Shown piece by piece: positions 1 through 8,725 of a DNA stretch of 64,000 nucleotides (within the stretch, counting starts at the first letter, position 1; each line of letters begins with the position of its first letter). Under the pieces are notes generated by a model. The model had not been told where the DNA came from, ran no database searches, and saw only the letters and a program-made list of their open reading frames with translations. Both the position numbers and the translations under genes were made by a program. Origin of the DNA: Pleomorphomonas koreensis DSM 23070 (GTDB taxonomy: Bacteria > Pseudomonadota > Alphaproteobacteria > Rhizobiales > Pleomorphomonadaceae); contig NZ_AULH01000007.1 of assembly GCF_000425185.1 (NCBI RefSeq), positions 266,457 to 330,456 on the forward strand, given 5' to 3'.

Positions 1-194
1 ACGCCATCCGCGAGCTGAACCGGCGCGACGGCCTCACCGTGTTCCTCGTCGAGCAGAACGCCTTCCACGCGCTGAAGCTCGCCCATCGCGGCTACGTGAT
101 GGTCAACGGCGTCATCACCATGAGCGGCTCCGGCCGCGAACTCCTGGAAAACCCCGAGGTGCGCGCCGCGTATCTCGAGGGCGGCGCCCACTGA
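1..194 (+). CDS. livF: Branched-chain amino acid ABC transporter ATP-binding protein LivF, C-terminal end (partial)
   Basis: Only the last 63 codons are in the window; the gene starts upstream. The visible part has the LivF/LivG tail: the switch region TVFLVEQN with its conserved Q-N, the LAHRGYVMVNG strand, and the ending EVRAAYLEGGAH, close to the usual AYLGG-type LivF terminus. LivF is one of the two cytoplasmic ATPases of the branched-chain amino acid (HAAT-family) importer. The binding-protein genes at 723 and 1976 follow on the same strand, so this is the distal part of a liv locus. The P-loop and signature motif lie outside the window, so LivF rather than LivG rests on the C-terminal sequence and gene order. 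Confidence 0.85.
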   Translation, partial: AIRELNRRDGLTVFLVEQNAFHALKLAHRGYVMVNGVITMSGSGRELLENPEVRAAYLEGGAH

Positions 195-208
195 GGGGAG
201 GGACGGAC

Positions 209-556
209 ATGCAGGGCATCCTCTACGAAGAAGCCTCCAGCCTCACCTTCATTTTCGTGACGCTGCTCCTCGGTGGCTTTCTGGCGCTGCTGACCGGCCG
301 CGCCTGCGCCAAGACCTGGCGGCCGCGGCTCGTCATGGCGATCTACATCGCCATCCTGACCATCGGCAGCCGCTTCATCCACTTCTCGATCTTCGGCGGC
401 ACGCTCCTGTCGCTGCACTACTACCTCGTCGATCTGATCGTACTGGAAATCGTCGCATTCGCCGGATTCCAGTTTACGCGCACGCGGCAAATGGTTACGC
501 AATACTACTGGCTCTACGAGGCCGCCGGCCCCTTCTCGTGGAAGGCGCGCGGGTGA
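209..556 (+). CDS. Small membrane protein of the liv locus (DUF6867-like)
   Basis: This 115-residue protein starts 14 bases after livF behind a strong ribosome site (GGGAGGGACGG). It has about three hydrophobic segments: residues 12-30 (FIFVTLLLGGFLALLTG), about 42-62 and about 68-85, followed by a short hydrophilic tail with aromatic residues (QYYWLYEAAG). It resembles the small DUF6867 proteins encoded next to Rhizobiales branched-chain amino acid transporters. Position between the ATPase and the binding protein suggests an accessory role in that transporter, but no biochemical function is known to me. Family name is from memory of the pattern and not checked. Confidence 0.7.
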   Translation: MQGILYEEASSLTFIFVTLLLGGFLALLTGRACAKTWRPRLVMAIYIAILTIGSRFIHFSIFGGTLLSLHYYLVDLIVLEIVAFAGFQFTRTRQMVTQYYWLYEAAGPFSWKARG

Positions 557-722
557 GCCGCACCGACAATCGCCGCGGCCGTCCGGCCCCGGCGCAGGCG
601 TTCCGGATGGCGACCGGAGTCACGGAGCAGGGATTATCTCCGCCGGCCGCCGTCCCGAGACCCGAGGGTTCGGGCTTGAACCCGCCTAACTTCCAGCCAA
701 AGACAAAATGGGAGACCACAAC

Positions 723-1841
723 ATGAAGAAGTTCCTCCTGTCGGGCGTCGTGTTCGCCGCCGGCTTCGCCTTCGCCGGCGCCGCTTCGGCCGACGTCATC
801 ATCGGCGTGGGCGGTCCGTTGACCGGTCCCAACGCCGCCTTCGGCGCCCAGCTCCAGAAGGGCGCCGAGCAGGCGGCCGCCGACATCAACGCCGCCGGTG
901 GCATCAACGGCGAGAAGGTGGTGATCGAACTCGGCGACGACGTGTCCGACCCCAAGCAGGGCGTGTCGGTGGCCAACAAGTTCGTCGGCGACGGCGTCAA
1001 GTTCGTGGTCGGCCACTTCAACTCGTCGGTGTCGATCCCGGCCTCGGAAGTCTATGCCGAGAATGGCATCCTGGAGGTGACGCCGGCCTCGACCAATCCG
1101 ACGTTCACCGAGCGCGGCCTCTGGAACACCTTCCGCGTCTGCGGCCGCGACGACCAGCAGGGCGCCGTCGCCGGCAAGTACATCGCCGATCACTTCAAGG
1201 ACGCCAAGGTGGCGGTGCTGCACGACAAGACCACCTACGGCCAGGGCCTCGCCGACGAGACCAAGAAGGCGCTCAACGCCGCCGGCGTCACCGAGGCGAT
1301 CTACGAGGGCGTCAACCTCGGTGACAAGGACTTCTCGGCCCTGGTCTCCAAGATGAAGGAAGCCGGTGTTTCCAGCATCTACTGGGGCGGCATGCACACC
1401 GAGGCCGGCCTGATCGCCCGTCAGGCGGCCGAAGCCGGCCTCAAGGCGACGATGATGTCGGGCGACGGCATCGCCTCGGCCGAGTTCGCCGCCATCGGCG
1501 GTCCGTCGGTCGAAGGCACGCTGATGACCTTCGGTCCCGATCCGCGCGAGAACCCGGCCGCCACGGAAACCGTCAAGAAGTTCCGCGACGCCGGTTTCGA
1601 GCCGGAAGCCTACACGCTCTACAGCTACGCTGCGGTGCAGATGATCGCCGCCGGCGCCAAGACGGCCGGTTCGACCGATCCGCAGGCGGTGGCCGATGCT
1701 CTCCACAAGGGCGACCCCATCCCGACCGTCATCGGCGACCTCGCCTATGACGAGAAGGGCGACCGCAAGGATGCCGACTACACCGTCTACCAGTGGTACA
1801 AGGCGGACGATGGCAAGATCACCTACAAGATGCTGAAGTAA
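723..1841 (+). CDS. Branched-chain amino acid ABC transporter periplasmic substrate-binding protein (LivK-like)
   Basis: This 372-residue protein is a type I periplasmic binding protein of the Leu/Ile/Val-binding family. The ATG at 723 is preferred over one at 708 because GGGAG at 710-714 sits 8 bases upstream and it gives a clean signal peptide (MKKFLLSG... ending SASA-D, near residue 22). Family landmarks: [18 protein letters not shown], the ligand-loop [14 protein letters not shown], and [17 protein letters not shown] at the hinge. It probably delivers branched-chain amino acids, or a related substrate, to the permease whose ATPase ends at 194. A strong hairpin terminator follows at 1890. 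A second, diverged paralogue starts at 1976. Confidence 0.93.
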   Translation: MKKFLLSGVVFAAGFAFAGAASADVIIGVGGPLTGPNAAFGAQLQKGAEQAAADINAAGGINGEKVVIELGDDVSDPKQGVSVANKFVGDGVKFVVGHFNSSVSIPASEVYAENGILEVTPASTNPTFTERGLWNTFRVCGRDDQQGAVAGKYIADHFKDAKVAVLHDKTTYGQGLADETKKALNAAGVTEAIYEGVNLGDKDFSALVSKMKEAGVSSIYWGGMHTEAGLIARQAAEAGLKATMMSGDGIASAEFAAIGGPSVEGTLMTFGPDPRENPAATETVKKFRDAGFEPEAYTLYSYAAVQMIAAGAKTAGSTDPQAVADALHKGDPIPTVIGDLAYDEKGDRKDADYTVYQWYKADDGKITYKMLK

Positions 1842-1889
1842 GCCGGGGTGCGGCCGGGCCATCCCGGCCGGTCCCGTTCTCTTCGAGGC

Positions 1890-1926
1890 GCGCCGCCGGA
1901 GCGATCCGGCGGCGTTCCGTTTTTTC
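1890..1926 (+). terminator. Rho-independent terminator after the first LivK-like gene
   Basis: A 9-bp perfect stem, CGCCGCCGG (1891-1899) pairing with CCGGCGGCG (1906-1914), encloses a 6-base loop and is followed by TTCCGTTTTTTC. It sits 49 bases after the stop codon and closes the liv transcript before the second binding-protein gene. Confidence 0.8.
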
Positions 1927-1975
1927 GGACAAGCTGCTATTGCTGCGGGCGGTTCAACGGGGAAGCCGCGAAGTG

Positions 1976-3073
1976 ATGGGCGCACGGTTGCATGTTCTGC
2001 TGGTGGCGGCGCTTGCCGTCGCTTCCCTCTCTCCGGCGCGGGCCGACGTGACGATCGGCATCGCCGGTCCGATGGCCGGCAGTTTCGCCGACGTCGGCCG
2101 CGACATCCGCGCCGGTGTCGAGATCGCCGTGGCGGCGGCCAACGCCCGCGGCGGCATCAAGGGCGAGACGATCCGCACCGTGGCCGTTGACGACAAGTGC
2201 GAGGCGGAGACCGGCGCGGCGGTGGCCAACCAGTTGATCGGCAAGGGCGTCCGGGCGGTGATCGGCCACGCCTGCACGGCGGCGGCGCTGCCGGCGGCGC
2301 GGGTCTACGGCCAGAATGGCGTGCTGTTCCTGTCGCCGGCCGCCACCAATCCGCGCCTCACCGACGAGAACATCGGGCCGGGCGTGTTCCGCCTCGCCAT
2401 CCGCTCCGACCGCGAGGGCCAGGCGATCGCCGCCTATCTCGGCGACCGCTTCAAGGGCAAGCGGGTGGCCTTCGTCCACGACGGCAGCGTCTATGGCCAG
2501 GGGCTGGTCGAAGAGGCGGGCAAGCTGTTCGCCCAGGCCGGCGGCGCCGTGGCGATGACCGAAGCCTTCACGCCCGGCGAAAAAAGCCAGAACAATCTGA
2601 TCGGCAAGATCCAGGACGCCGCCGTGTCGGCGGTGGTGATGGGCGCGCTGCAAGCCGACGCGGCGGTGATCGCCGGCGAGGTGAAGGCGCGCGGCCTCAA
2701 CGTGGCGCTGATCGGCAACGAGGCGCTGGCGCTGGCCGAATTCAAGGCGCTGGCCGGCGACGCCGCCGAGGGCACGGTGTTCTTCCTGCCCTTCGTCGAC
2801 AAGTCGCGGCCCGAGGCGGTCGACCTTCTCCTGTCGCTCGAGGAGCGGCAGCTGATGCCGACCAACACGCTGTTCACCGCCCATGCCGCGACGGAAGCGG
2901 CGATCGCCGCGCTGGCGAACGGTGGCGACCTCGCTGCCGAGGCCGCCTTCCTGCGCCAGAGCGGCGCTGCCACGGTGATCGGCAAGGTGAGCTTCGACGG
3001 CAAGGGCGACTGGCGCGAGGCGGCCTACAAGCCTCAGGTGTGGCGCGGCGACGCCTTCGTGCCGCTGCCCTGA
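1976..3073 (+). CDS. Second LivK-like periplasmic binding protein (paralogue)
   Basis: This 365-residue protein has the same fold and landmarks as its neighbour: a signal peptide (MGARLHVLLVAALAVASLS...RA-D), DVTIGIAGPMAGSFADVG, the loop VIGHACTAAALPAA and VAFVHDGSVYGQGLVEE. Its first loop contains a Cys pair not present in the neighbour (DDKCEAE and GHACTAA), probably a disulfide near the binding site. The ATG at 1976 gives the expected signal peptide; longer in-frame readings lack one. It lies behind the terminator at 1890, so it is probably expressed separately. Substrate is unknown; divergence in the ligand loop (SS in the first protein, CTAA here) suggests a different specificity. Confidence 0.88.
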   Translation: MGARLHVLLVAALAVASLSPARADVTIGIAGPMAGSFADVGRDIRAGVEIAVAAANARGGIKGETIRTVAVDDKCEAETGAAVANQLIGKGVRAVIGHACTAAALPAARVYGQNGVLFLSPAATNPRLTDENIGPGVFRLAIRSDREGQAIAAYLGDRFKGKRVAFVHDGSVYGQGLVEEAGKLFAQAGGAVAMTEAFTPGEKSQNNLIGKIQDAAVSAVVMGALQADAAVIAGEVKARGLNVALIGNEALALAEFKALAGDAAEGTVFFLPFVDKSRPEAVDLLLSLEERQLMPTNTLFTAHAATEAAIAALANGGDLAAEAAFLRQSGAATVIGKVSFDGKGDWREAAYKPQVWRGDAFVPLP

Positions 3074-3284
3074 CGGCGGCCATCGCCGGAGCGGTCCGCC
3101 GCCTCGCGAGGCTTTTACTGGCGTTTGCCATCGGCAACTGGTACTGTCGCCGCGACGACAAACGAGCAAGCGTGCCGCTCGAGCCCCCGTGCCATTCCCT
3201 CCGGGAAGACGCGCGGATGATGGCCGGGGCCTTCCACAGCGGATGGCGCCGGCTCCCGGATCGCGGCGCGCCGGAGTGATCTCA

Positions 3285-4826
3285 GTGGGTGACGCGGGCG
3301 ATCGAAGCGACCGCGCAGACCCCACGCGAGGACGTGCCGACCCCGCCACCCCGGCGGCGGACGGAGCGTCTGGTGCCCTGTCGAAGCGGGCGGCGCGACG
3401 CCGCCGCAAGCGCCGGCCCGGTTCGGGCGCGGCGGGCGACAAGGCCTCGGTGGGACATGCGCCGACGGCGGGCGACAGGCAACCGGAGCGGGCACCGCTG
3501 CCGGTCCGTGGCGATTCACCGGCCAATTCCTCTCCCGACAAGGCCGAAGCCGCCTCCGGCCGGCCGCGCGAGGAGGGTGCGCGGCGGCGCCGGCGGCGTG
3601 GCCCTGCCAAGGGCGCCCTGCGCGGCGTGCGCAAGCCCGGCCGCGAGGATGGCCGCGACGACGGTCGCCCCGACGAGGGACGCGGCCGCGACGGCGAGCG
3701 CCGCAAGGGCGGCGAACGGCACGCCGAGGCCGGCGAGGCGCCGGCCATCAACGGCGCCGCAATCAACGGTCATCATCACGGCCACCGTCGCGGCGTGGCG
3801 GCGACCGGGCCGCTCTACGCGGCGCTCGACCTCGGCACCAATAACTGCCGCCTGCTGGTGGCCGAGCCGCAGGATCGCGGCTTCCGTGTCGTCGACGCCT
3901 ATTCGCGCATCGTCCGGCTGGGCGAGGGCATCGGCCGCACCGGCCGGCTTTCGGAGGCCGCCATGGACCGCGCCGTCGACGCGCTGGCCATCTGTCGCGG
4001 CAAGCTGGCCGACCTCAGGGTGCGCAAGATGCGGCTGATCGCCACCGAGGCCTGCCGGCAGGCCGACAACGGCGCGCTGTTCCTCGACCGGGTGCGCAAG
4101 GAGACCGGCCTCAGCCTGGAGATCGTCAGCCGCGAGACCGAGGCGCGCCTCGCCGTCGCCGGCTGCGCCACGCTGATCGATCCGCGCTCTGAGGGCGTGC
4201 TGCTGTTCGACATCGGCGGCGGCTCGTCGGAGCTGGTCTGGCTCGATCTTCGGCGGCGCGGCGAGGCGCGCGGCTTCGCGCTCACCCGCTTCATCCGCAG
4301 CTGGACGTCGCTGCCGGTCGGTGTCGTCACGCTTTCCGAGCGGCACGGCGGCCACGTGGTGACCGAGGCGGTCTACAACGACATGGTCGACGAGGTGAGC
4401 GGCCTGATCGACGGCTATGAGGGCATGGACGGGGCGGCCGAACTGGTGGCCGCCGGCACCGCCCACATGCTCGGCACCTCCGGCACGGTGACGACGCTGG
4501 CCGGCATCCACCTCGGTCTCAAGCGCTACGACCGCCGCCGCGTCGACGGCGTCTGGATGGACGGCGGCGAGGTGGACGACATGATCCGCCGCCTGATCGA
4601 CATGGGCTACGATCAGCGCGTCGCCAACCCCTGCATCGGTGCGGACCGCGCCGACCTGGTGCTGGCCGGCTGCGCCATTCTCGAAGCCATCCGCCGCAAG
4701 TGGCCGTGCGAGCGGCTGCGCGTCGCCGATCGCGGCCTCCGCGAAGGCATTCTGGTCGAACTCATGGCCCGCGACGGCGTCTGGCGCCGCCGGCCTCAGC
4801 CGCCAAGGACGGAAGCGCATGTCTGA
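3285..4826 (+). CDS. ppx: Exopolyphosphatase / pppGpp phosphohydrolase family protein with long basic N-terminal extension
   Basis: Ppx/GppA phosphatases hydrolyse inorganic polyphosphate or pppGpp in the cytoplasm using an actin-like ATPase fold. The fold begins at about residue 178 ([15 protein letters not shown], phosphate 1 motif) and continues with the catalytic-Glu region SRETEARLA, the phosphate 2 motif [14 protein letters not shown] and [11 protein letters not shown]. Before it lie about 175 residues rich in Arg, Gly, Ala and Asp with runs such as RRRRR and a HHHGHRRG patch, predicted disordered. The start is uncertain: GTG 3285 has GGAG at 3273-3276, 8 bases upstream; GTG 3276 and ATG 3189 are in frame. 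The end overlaps rlmE by 8 bases. It may be Ppx or GppA; sequence alone does not decide. Confidence 0.88.
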   Translation: MGDAGDRSDRADPTRGRADPATPAADGASGALSKRAARRRRKRRPGSGAAGDKASVGHAPTAGDRQPERAPLPVRGDSPANSSPDKAEAASGRPREEGARRRRRRGPAKGALRGVRKPGREDGRDDGRPDEGRGRDGERRKGGERHAEAGEAPAINGAAINGHHHGHRRGVAATGPLYAALDLGTNNCRLLVAEPQDRGFRVVDAYSRIVRLGEGIGRTGRLSEAAMDRAVDALAICRGKLADLRVRKMRLIATEACRQADNGALFLDRVRKETGLSLEIVSRETEARLAVAGCATLIDPRSEGVLLFDIGGGSSELVWLDLRRRGEARGFALTRFIRSWTSLPVGVVTLSERHGGHVVTEAVYNDMVDEVSGLIDGYEGMDGAAELVAAGTAHMLGTSGTVTTLAGIHLGLKRYDRRRVDGVWMDGGEVDDMIRRLIDMGYDQRVANPCIGADRADLVLAGCAILEAIRRKWPCERLRVADRGLREGILVELMARDGVWRRRPQPPRTEAHV

Positions 4827-5568
4827 CAAGGGCAAGACCACCGGCTCCGACAAGCCCAAGGGCAAGGGCCGCGCCGATACCGGCCTCAAGGTGAAGGTGA
4901 AGACGGCGCGCGGCCGCACCGCCTCGTCGGTGCGCTGGCTGCAACGCCAGCTCAACGATCCCTATGTCGTCAAGGCACGCAAGGAGGGCTGGCGCTCGCG
5001 CGCCGCCTTCAAGCTGATCGAGATCGACGAGAAATATCACCTCCTGAAGCCCGGCAACCGGGTGGTCGACCTCGGCGCGGCGCCCGGCGGCTGGTGCCAG
5101 GTGGCGGCGAAGAAGACCGGCTCGACGCCGGGCAATCCGCTGATCGTCGGCATCGACTATCTGGAGATGGACGGCGTGCCGGGCGTTGCGCTGCTGCAGA
5201 AGGATTTCCTCGACGAGGACGCGCCGGCGGCGCTGATGGCGGCGCTCGGCGGCCATGCGCCCGACGTGGTGCTGTCCGACATGGCGGCGCCGACCACCGG
5301 CCACCACAAGACCGACCATCTCCGCACCACCCACCTCTGCGAGGTGGCGGCGGCCTTCGCCGTCGACGTGCTGCGTCCGGGCGGCGCCTTCGTCGCCAAG
5401 GTGTTCCGCGGCGGCACCGAGAACGAGCTGCTGGCCATGCTGAAGCAGAACTTCGCGCAGGTGTTCCACTTCAAGCCGCCGTCGTCGCGCCAGGAGAGCG
5501 TCGAGATGTATGTCGTCGCCAGGGGCTTCAAGGGGCGTCAGGAGGCGGCGGAGGACGGGCGGCCGTGA
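4819..5568 (+). CDS. rlmE: 23S rRNA (uridine-2552 2'-O)-methyltransferase RlmE (FtsJ/RrmJ)
   Basis: This 249-residue SAM-dependent enzyme methylates U2552 in the A-loop of 23S rRNA. After a Lys/Gly-rich tail of about 30 residues comes the RrmJ fold: [15 protein letters not shown], the catalytic Lys in [11 protein letters not shown], the SAM loop [15 protein letters not shown], the catalytic Asp in [18 protein letters not shown], the second Lys in FVAKVFRGG and the Glu in [12 protein letters not shown]. The K-D-K-E tetrad is complete. It starts inside the end of the ppx-like gene and its stop overlaps the recX start (GTGA), so the three genes are translationally coupled. The Ppx-RlmE pairing is common in Alphaproteobacteria. 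Confidence 0.96.
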   Translation: MSDKGKTTGSDKPKGKGRADTGLKVKVKTARGRTASSVRWLQRQLNDPYVVKARKEGWRSRAAFKLIEIDEKYHLLKPGNRVVDLGAAPGGWCQVAAKKTGSTPGNPLIVGIDYLEMDGVPGVALLQKDFLDEDAPAALMAALGGHAPDVVLSDMAAPTTGHHKTDHLRTTHLCEVAAAFAVDVLRPGGAFVAKVFRGGTENELLAMLKQNFAQVFHFKPPSSRQESVEMYVVARGFKGRQEAAEDGRP

Positions 5569-6188
5569 GCGGCGTCCCGACCGACGATGACGACGACGGC
5601 TGGGGCCGCATTCCCGACGCGCCTGACGGCGCGCCGCGGTCGGCGCCGACCGATCCGCGGAAGCTCCGCGACAAGCTGCGCCGCTCGGGCTTTGCCTATC
5701 TCCAGCGCTACTCGTCGTCGGAGGCGCATTTCTCCGGGCTGATGGAGAAGAAGCTCCGGCGCTGGGAGGCGGCCGGCTACGTGGCGCTCGGCGAGGCGAG
5801 TGTCGCCGACCTTGTGTCCGAACTGGCGCGCGAGTTTCGCGAGCTTGGCCTGATCGACGATGCCGGCTTCGCCGCCTCGCGCGTCGCCTCGGCCCGGCGC
5901 AAGGGCACCTCGCGGCTGAAGATCGCCCTCGGCCTGCGGGCCAAGGGCGTCGACGGCGATCTGGCCCAGACGGTCATCGCTGAGGAGGGCACCGACGAGA
6001 CGGTGGCGGCCCTGCGCTTCTGCCGCCGCCGGCGCATCGGCCCCTGGCGGCGCGGCGAGCGGCCGGACCGCGACGGCCTCAACCGCGAGATCGCCGTGCT
6101 GGTGCGGCAGGGCTTTGCCGCTCAGCTTGCCCGCAGCGTCGTGCTACTGTCGCTGCCGGAGGCCGAGGAGAAGCTCGAGGCGGACTGA
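5565..6188 (+). CDS. recX: RecX family regulatory protein
   Basis: RecX binds RecA filaments and limits their extension. This 207-residue protein starts at a GTG overlapping the rlmE stop by 4 bases. After about 35 acidic, Pro-rich residues comes the three-helix repeat region: [31 protein letters not shown], then [33 protein letters not shown], which is the diagnostic RecX LID..FA....R...G...L pattern, and [25 protein letters not shown]. The length and order fit alphaproteobacterial RecX, where the gene is usually not next to recA. RecO is encoded downstream, although 139 bases separate them. Confidence 0.87.
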   Translation: MSGVPTDDDDDGWGRIPDAPDGAPRSAPTDPRKLRDKLRRSGFAYLQRYSSSEAHFSGLMEKKLRRWEAAGYVALGEASVADLVSELAREFRELGLIDDAGFAASRVASARRKGTSRLKIALGLRAKGVDGDLAQTVIAEEGTDETVAALRFCRRRRIGPWRRGERPDRDGLNREIAVLVRQGFAAQLARSVVLLSLPEAEEKLEAD

Positions 6189-6327
6189 GACCAAGAGGCA
6201 TCGAAAATGACCCCCAGGTATTCCGCTTGTCGATTTCTCGTGCCCCTGATGCAAATGAGACATCGGCAATGGCCGCAATGAGCGGATGCGTCCGCGTCTT
6301 CGCGAATTGGTGTGACGGGTCGACGAG

Positions 6328-7068
6328 ATGGAATGGGTGTCGGAAGCGCTGCTGATCGGCCTTCGCCCGCATGGCGAGACCAGCGCGGTGATCGAGGTGA
6401 TGACGCCCGGGCACGGCCGCCATCTCGGCCTCGTCAAGGGCGCCCGCTCGCGGCGCCTGCAACCGGTTCTCCAGGCCGGCAACTCGCTGACCGTCACCTG
6501 GCGGGCGAGGCTCGAAACGCATCTCGGCCTGTTCGTCGTCGAGCTGGAGCGGGCGCGGGCGGCCCGGCTGATGGAGAGCGCCGCCGGCGTGTTCGGCGTG
6601 CAGATCGTCGCCGGCCACCTGCGGCTCCTGGCCGAGCGCGAGGCGCATGCCGGCCTTTATCGGGCGGCCGAGACGCTGCTCGACCATCTCGACGGCCTGC
6701 TGCAATCGGCGGCGCTGGTCGCCCGCTTCGAGCTGATGCTGCTCGATGAGCTGGGCTTCGGGCTCGATCTTTCGAGTTGCGCCGCCACCGGCCGCAGCGA
6801 CGATCTCTGCTTCGTCAGCCCGAAATCGGCGCGGGCGGTGTGCCGCGAGGCAGGCGCGCCCTATGCCGACCGCCTGCTGGCGCTGCCGGCCTTCCTGCTG
6901 CCCGGCGCCGAGGGGGCGCCCGACGCCGCCGATGTGGCGGCGGCACTGAAACTCACCGGCTTCTTCCTCGACCGTCACGTCGTCGGACCCAGAGCGGTCG
7001 ACCTGCCGCCGGCACGGGCGCAACTGGTCGCCAAGCTTGAGGCGGAACAGCGGGCTGGTTCCTCGTAG
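6328..7068 (+). CDS. recO: DNA repair protein RecO
   Basis: RecO works with RecR and RecF to load RecA on SSB-coated gapped DNA. The protein is 246 residues, normal for alphaproteobacterial RecO (about 240-255). The N-terminal OB-fold is clear: MEWVSEALLIGLRPHGETSAVIEVMTPGHGRHLGLVKGARSR, with the family's G.R..GE....V.....G pattern and basic GARSR loop. The helical C-terminal part contains YRAAETLLDHLDGL and FELMLLDELGFGLDLSSCAATG, where the family places one side of a metal site, but the remaining cysteines are spread (C-x-14-F, ARAVCREAG), as in many RecO proteins without a full zinc finger. It is followed after 6 bases by a convergent gene with no obvious terminator between them. Confidence 0.94.
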   Translation: MEWVSEALLIGLRPHGETSAVIEVMTPGHGRHLGLVKGARSRRLQPVLQAGNSLTVTWRARLETHLGLFVVELERARAARLMESAAGVFGVQIVAGHLRLLAEREAHAGLYRAAETLLDHLDGLLQSAALVARFELMLLDELGFGLDLSSCAATGRSDDLCFVSPKSARAVCREAGAPYADRLLALPAFLLPGAEGAPDAADVAAALKLTGFFLDRHVVGPRAVDLPPARAQLVAKLEAEQRAGSS

Positions 7069-7074
7069 CCTCCG

Positions 7075-8700
7075 TCAGGCGACGGCCGCCAGGAACAGCG
7101 CCTCGCGGCGCACCGAGCCGTCGGCATTGCGAGGGATTTCCGGCACCGACAAGAGCGCCACCGGCCGGTCGAGCTTGCCGGCCGCCTCGCCGTCGAGCCA
7201 AGCCAGCAACTCGGCGAGTTGCGGCCGCTCGCCGGGCTTTGGTACCACGGCGAGGCCGATGCGGTGGCCGACCGGGCCGGCGTCGATCGGGAACACGGCG
7301 GCGTCCTCGACGCCCTCGTAGCGGCGGAACAGCGCATCGAGCCGCCGCGGCGACACGGTGATGCCGGCGACGCCGATGGTCTCGCCGAGCGTACCGGTGA
7401 TCATTAACCGGCCTTCGTGCTCCTCGACGGCGAGACCGGTACGCAGGAAGCCGTCGGAGGTAACGCCGAGCAGGGCGCCGCGCCGGCCGGACTGCGGCTC
7501 GGGCCAGGGCGCGTCGGGAATGGCGGCACCGCCCAGCAGCAGTTCGCCCTCCGCCTTGCGGCTTCTCGCGCCGGCCTTCGGCCGGATTCGCGCCTCGAAC
7601 AGCGCCGGTGCGTCGTCGTAGCCGCCCATGCGCGCCTCGCCGAGCGGCAGCGCCACCATGGCGCCGCCGGCGTCGCGGGCGCGCGGGATCAGGCAGAGGC
7701 CGCCGAGCGTGACGAGATCGACGGTGCGGGCGGCCGGCGCCGGCATAAGGCCAAGGCCGGCGCCGACCGCCGAGAAGGCGACCGGCCGGTCGAGGGCGGC
7801 GGCGAGCGGGGCGACGATCGCCTCCGGCAGCACGACGCGGTCGGCGCCGGCGCTCTCCACGGCGCCGGCAAGGCCGGCAAGCGAGGTGCCGTGATGGAAG
7901 GCGACGTGGCCGCCCGCCATCAGCGCGGTGGCGATGGCGCCGGCCATCGAGGCGAGGCTGGCCGGATGCATGGTGGACAGCACGGTCTCCGGCGCGGCGA
8001 CGCCGGCTTCCATGAGATGGCCGGCGGCGATCGCCGTCAGCTGGTTGTGGCTGTAGGGGACGATCAGCAGTTCGTCGTCGGGCGTGCGCGCCATCGACAG
8101 CAGCGCGACATGATCGGCCGCCACGCCGCGCCGCGTCACCTCGGGCGGCGGCCCGAGCGCGTCGACGTCGGCCAGCACCTCGGTGAGATCGATCAGTCCG
8201 TCCGGCTGGCCGTCGCCGACGGCGAACACGAAGCGGATGGCGAAGGTGTCGGCGGCGACGTCGCGCACCAGTTCGCCCGACGGCTCGTTCTCGATCTCCG
8301 AGGCGGTGACCATCGCCTTGATCGACGCCGCCTCGATGGCCGCCTCGATCTCCGATTTCGTCCAGTAGACCGGCAGCGGCGCCACCACCAGGCCGGCCTT
8401 CAGCGCCGCGAAGATGACGATCGCCGCGTCGGCGCAGGGCGGCAGGTGGATGCCGAGCACCATGTCGGGCCGGAGGCCGACGGTGGCGAAGAAGGCGGCG
8501 AGGCCGTCGATGCGCCTGACGGCGTCGGCAAAGCTGTAGTGAGCCGACAGGCCCGGCACAGCGCCGGCGCCGACGTCCTCGAAGGCGGTGGTGGCCGGCG
8601 CGGCGGCGGCGGCGCGGCGCATCAGCTCGTCGAGCGTCACCTGGCTCCAGGCGCCGGAGGCAACGCAGGCTTCGGCTCGTTGTTCGGACGTCAGGATCAT
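7075..8700 (-). CDS. Adenylate-forming (acyl-CoA synthetase-like) protein with degenerate core motifs
   Basis: This 541-residue protein has the overall course of the ANL superfamily (acyl-CoA synthetases and relatives). The N-terminal domain reads FADAVRRIDGLAAFFATVGLRPDMVLGIHLPPCADAAIVIFAALKAGLVVAPLP, and near the C-terminus are the hinge-like FLRTGLAVEEHEGRLMITGTLGETIGVAGITVSP and a terminal domain. The phosphate-binding loop normally reading (S/T)(S/T)GT(T/S)G.PK is missing: the matching place reads LLSMARTPDDELLIVPYSHNQL. The YG.TE motif is also not recognisable, and no C-terminal catalytic Lys motif is clear (EIPRNADGSVRREAL ends near it). It may be a pseudoenzyme or act on a carrier in an unusual way. 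It is encoded just downstream of the YejA-like gene, 25 bases apart. Confidence 0.75.
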   Translation of the reverse strand: MILTSEQRAEACVASGAWSQVTLDELMRRAAAAAPATTAFEDVGAGAVPGLSAHYSFADAVRRIDGLAAFFATVGLRPDMVLGIHLPPCADAAIVIFAALKAGLVVAPLPVYWTKSEIEAAIEAASIKAMVTASEIENEPSGELVRDVAADTFAIRFVFAVGDGQPDGLIDLTEVLADVDALGPPPEVTRRGVAADHVALLSMARTPDDELLIVPYSHNQLTAIAAGHLMEAGVAAPETVLSTMHPASLASMAGAIATALMAGGHVAFHHGTSLAGLAGAVESAGADRVVLPEAIVAPLAAALDRPVAFSAVGAGLGLMPAPAARTVDLVTLGGLCLIPRARDAGGAMVALPLGEARMGGYDDAPALFEARIRPKAGARSRKAEGELLLGGAAIPDAPWPEPQSGRRGALLGVTSDGFLRTGLAVEEHEGRLMITGTLGETIGVAGITVSPRRLDALFRRYEGVEDAAVFPIDAGPVGHRIGLAVVPKPGERPQLAELLAWLDGEAAGKLDRPVALLSVPEIPRNADGSVRREALFLAAVA

Positions 8701-8725
8701 GGCGCGTTTCCCAATTTGCCTAGCG

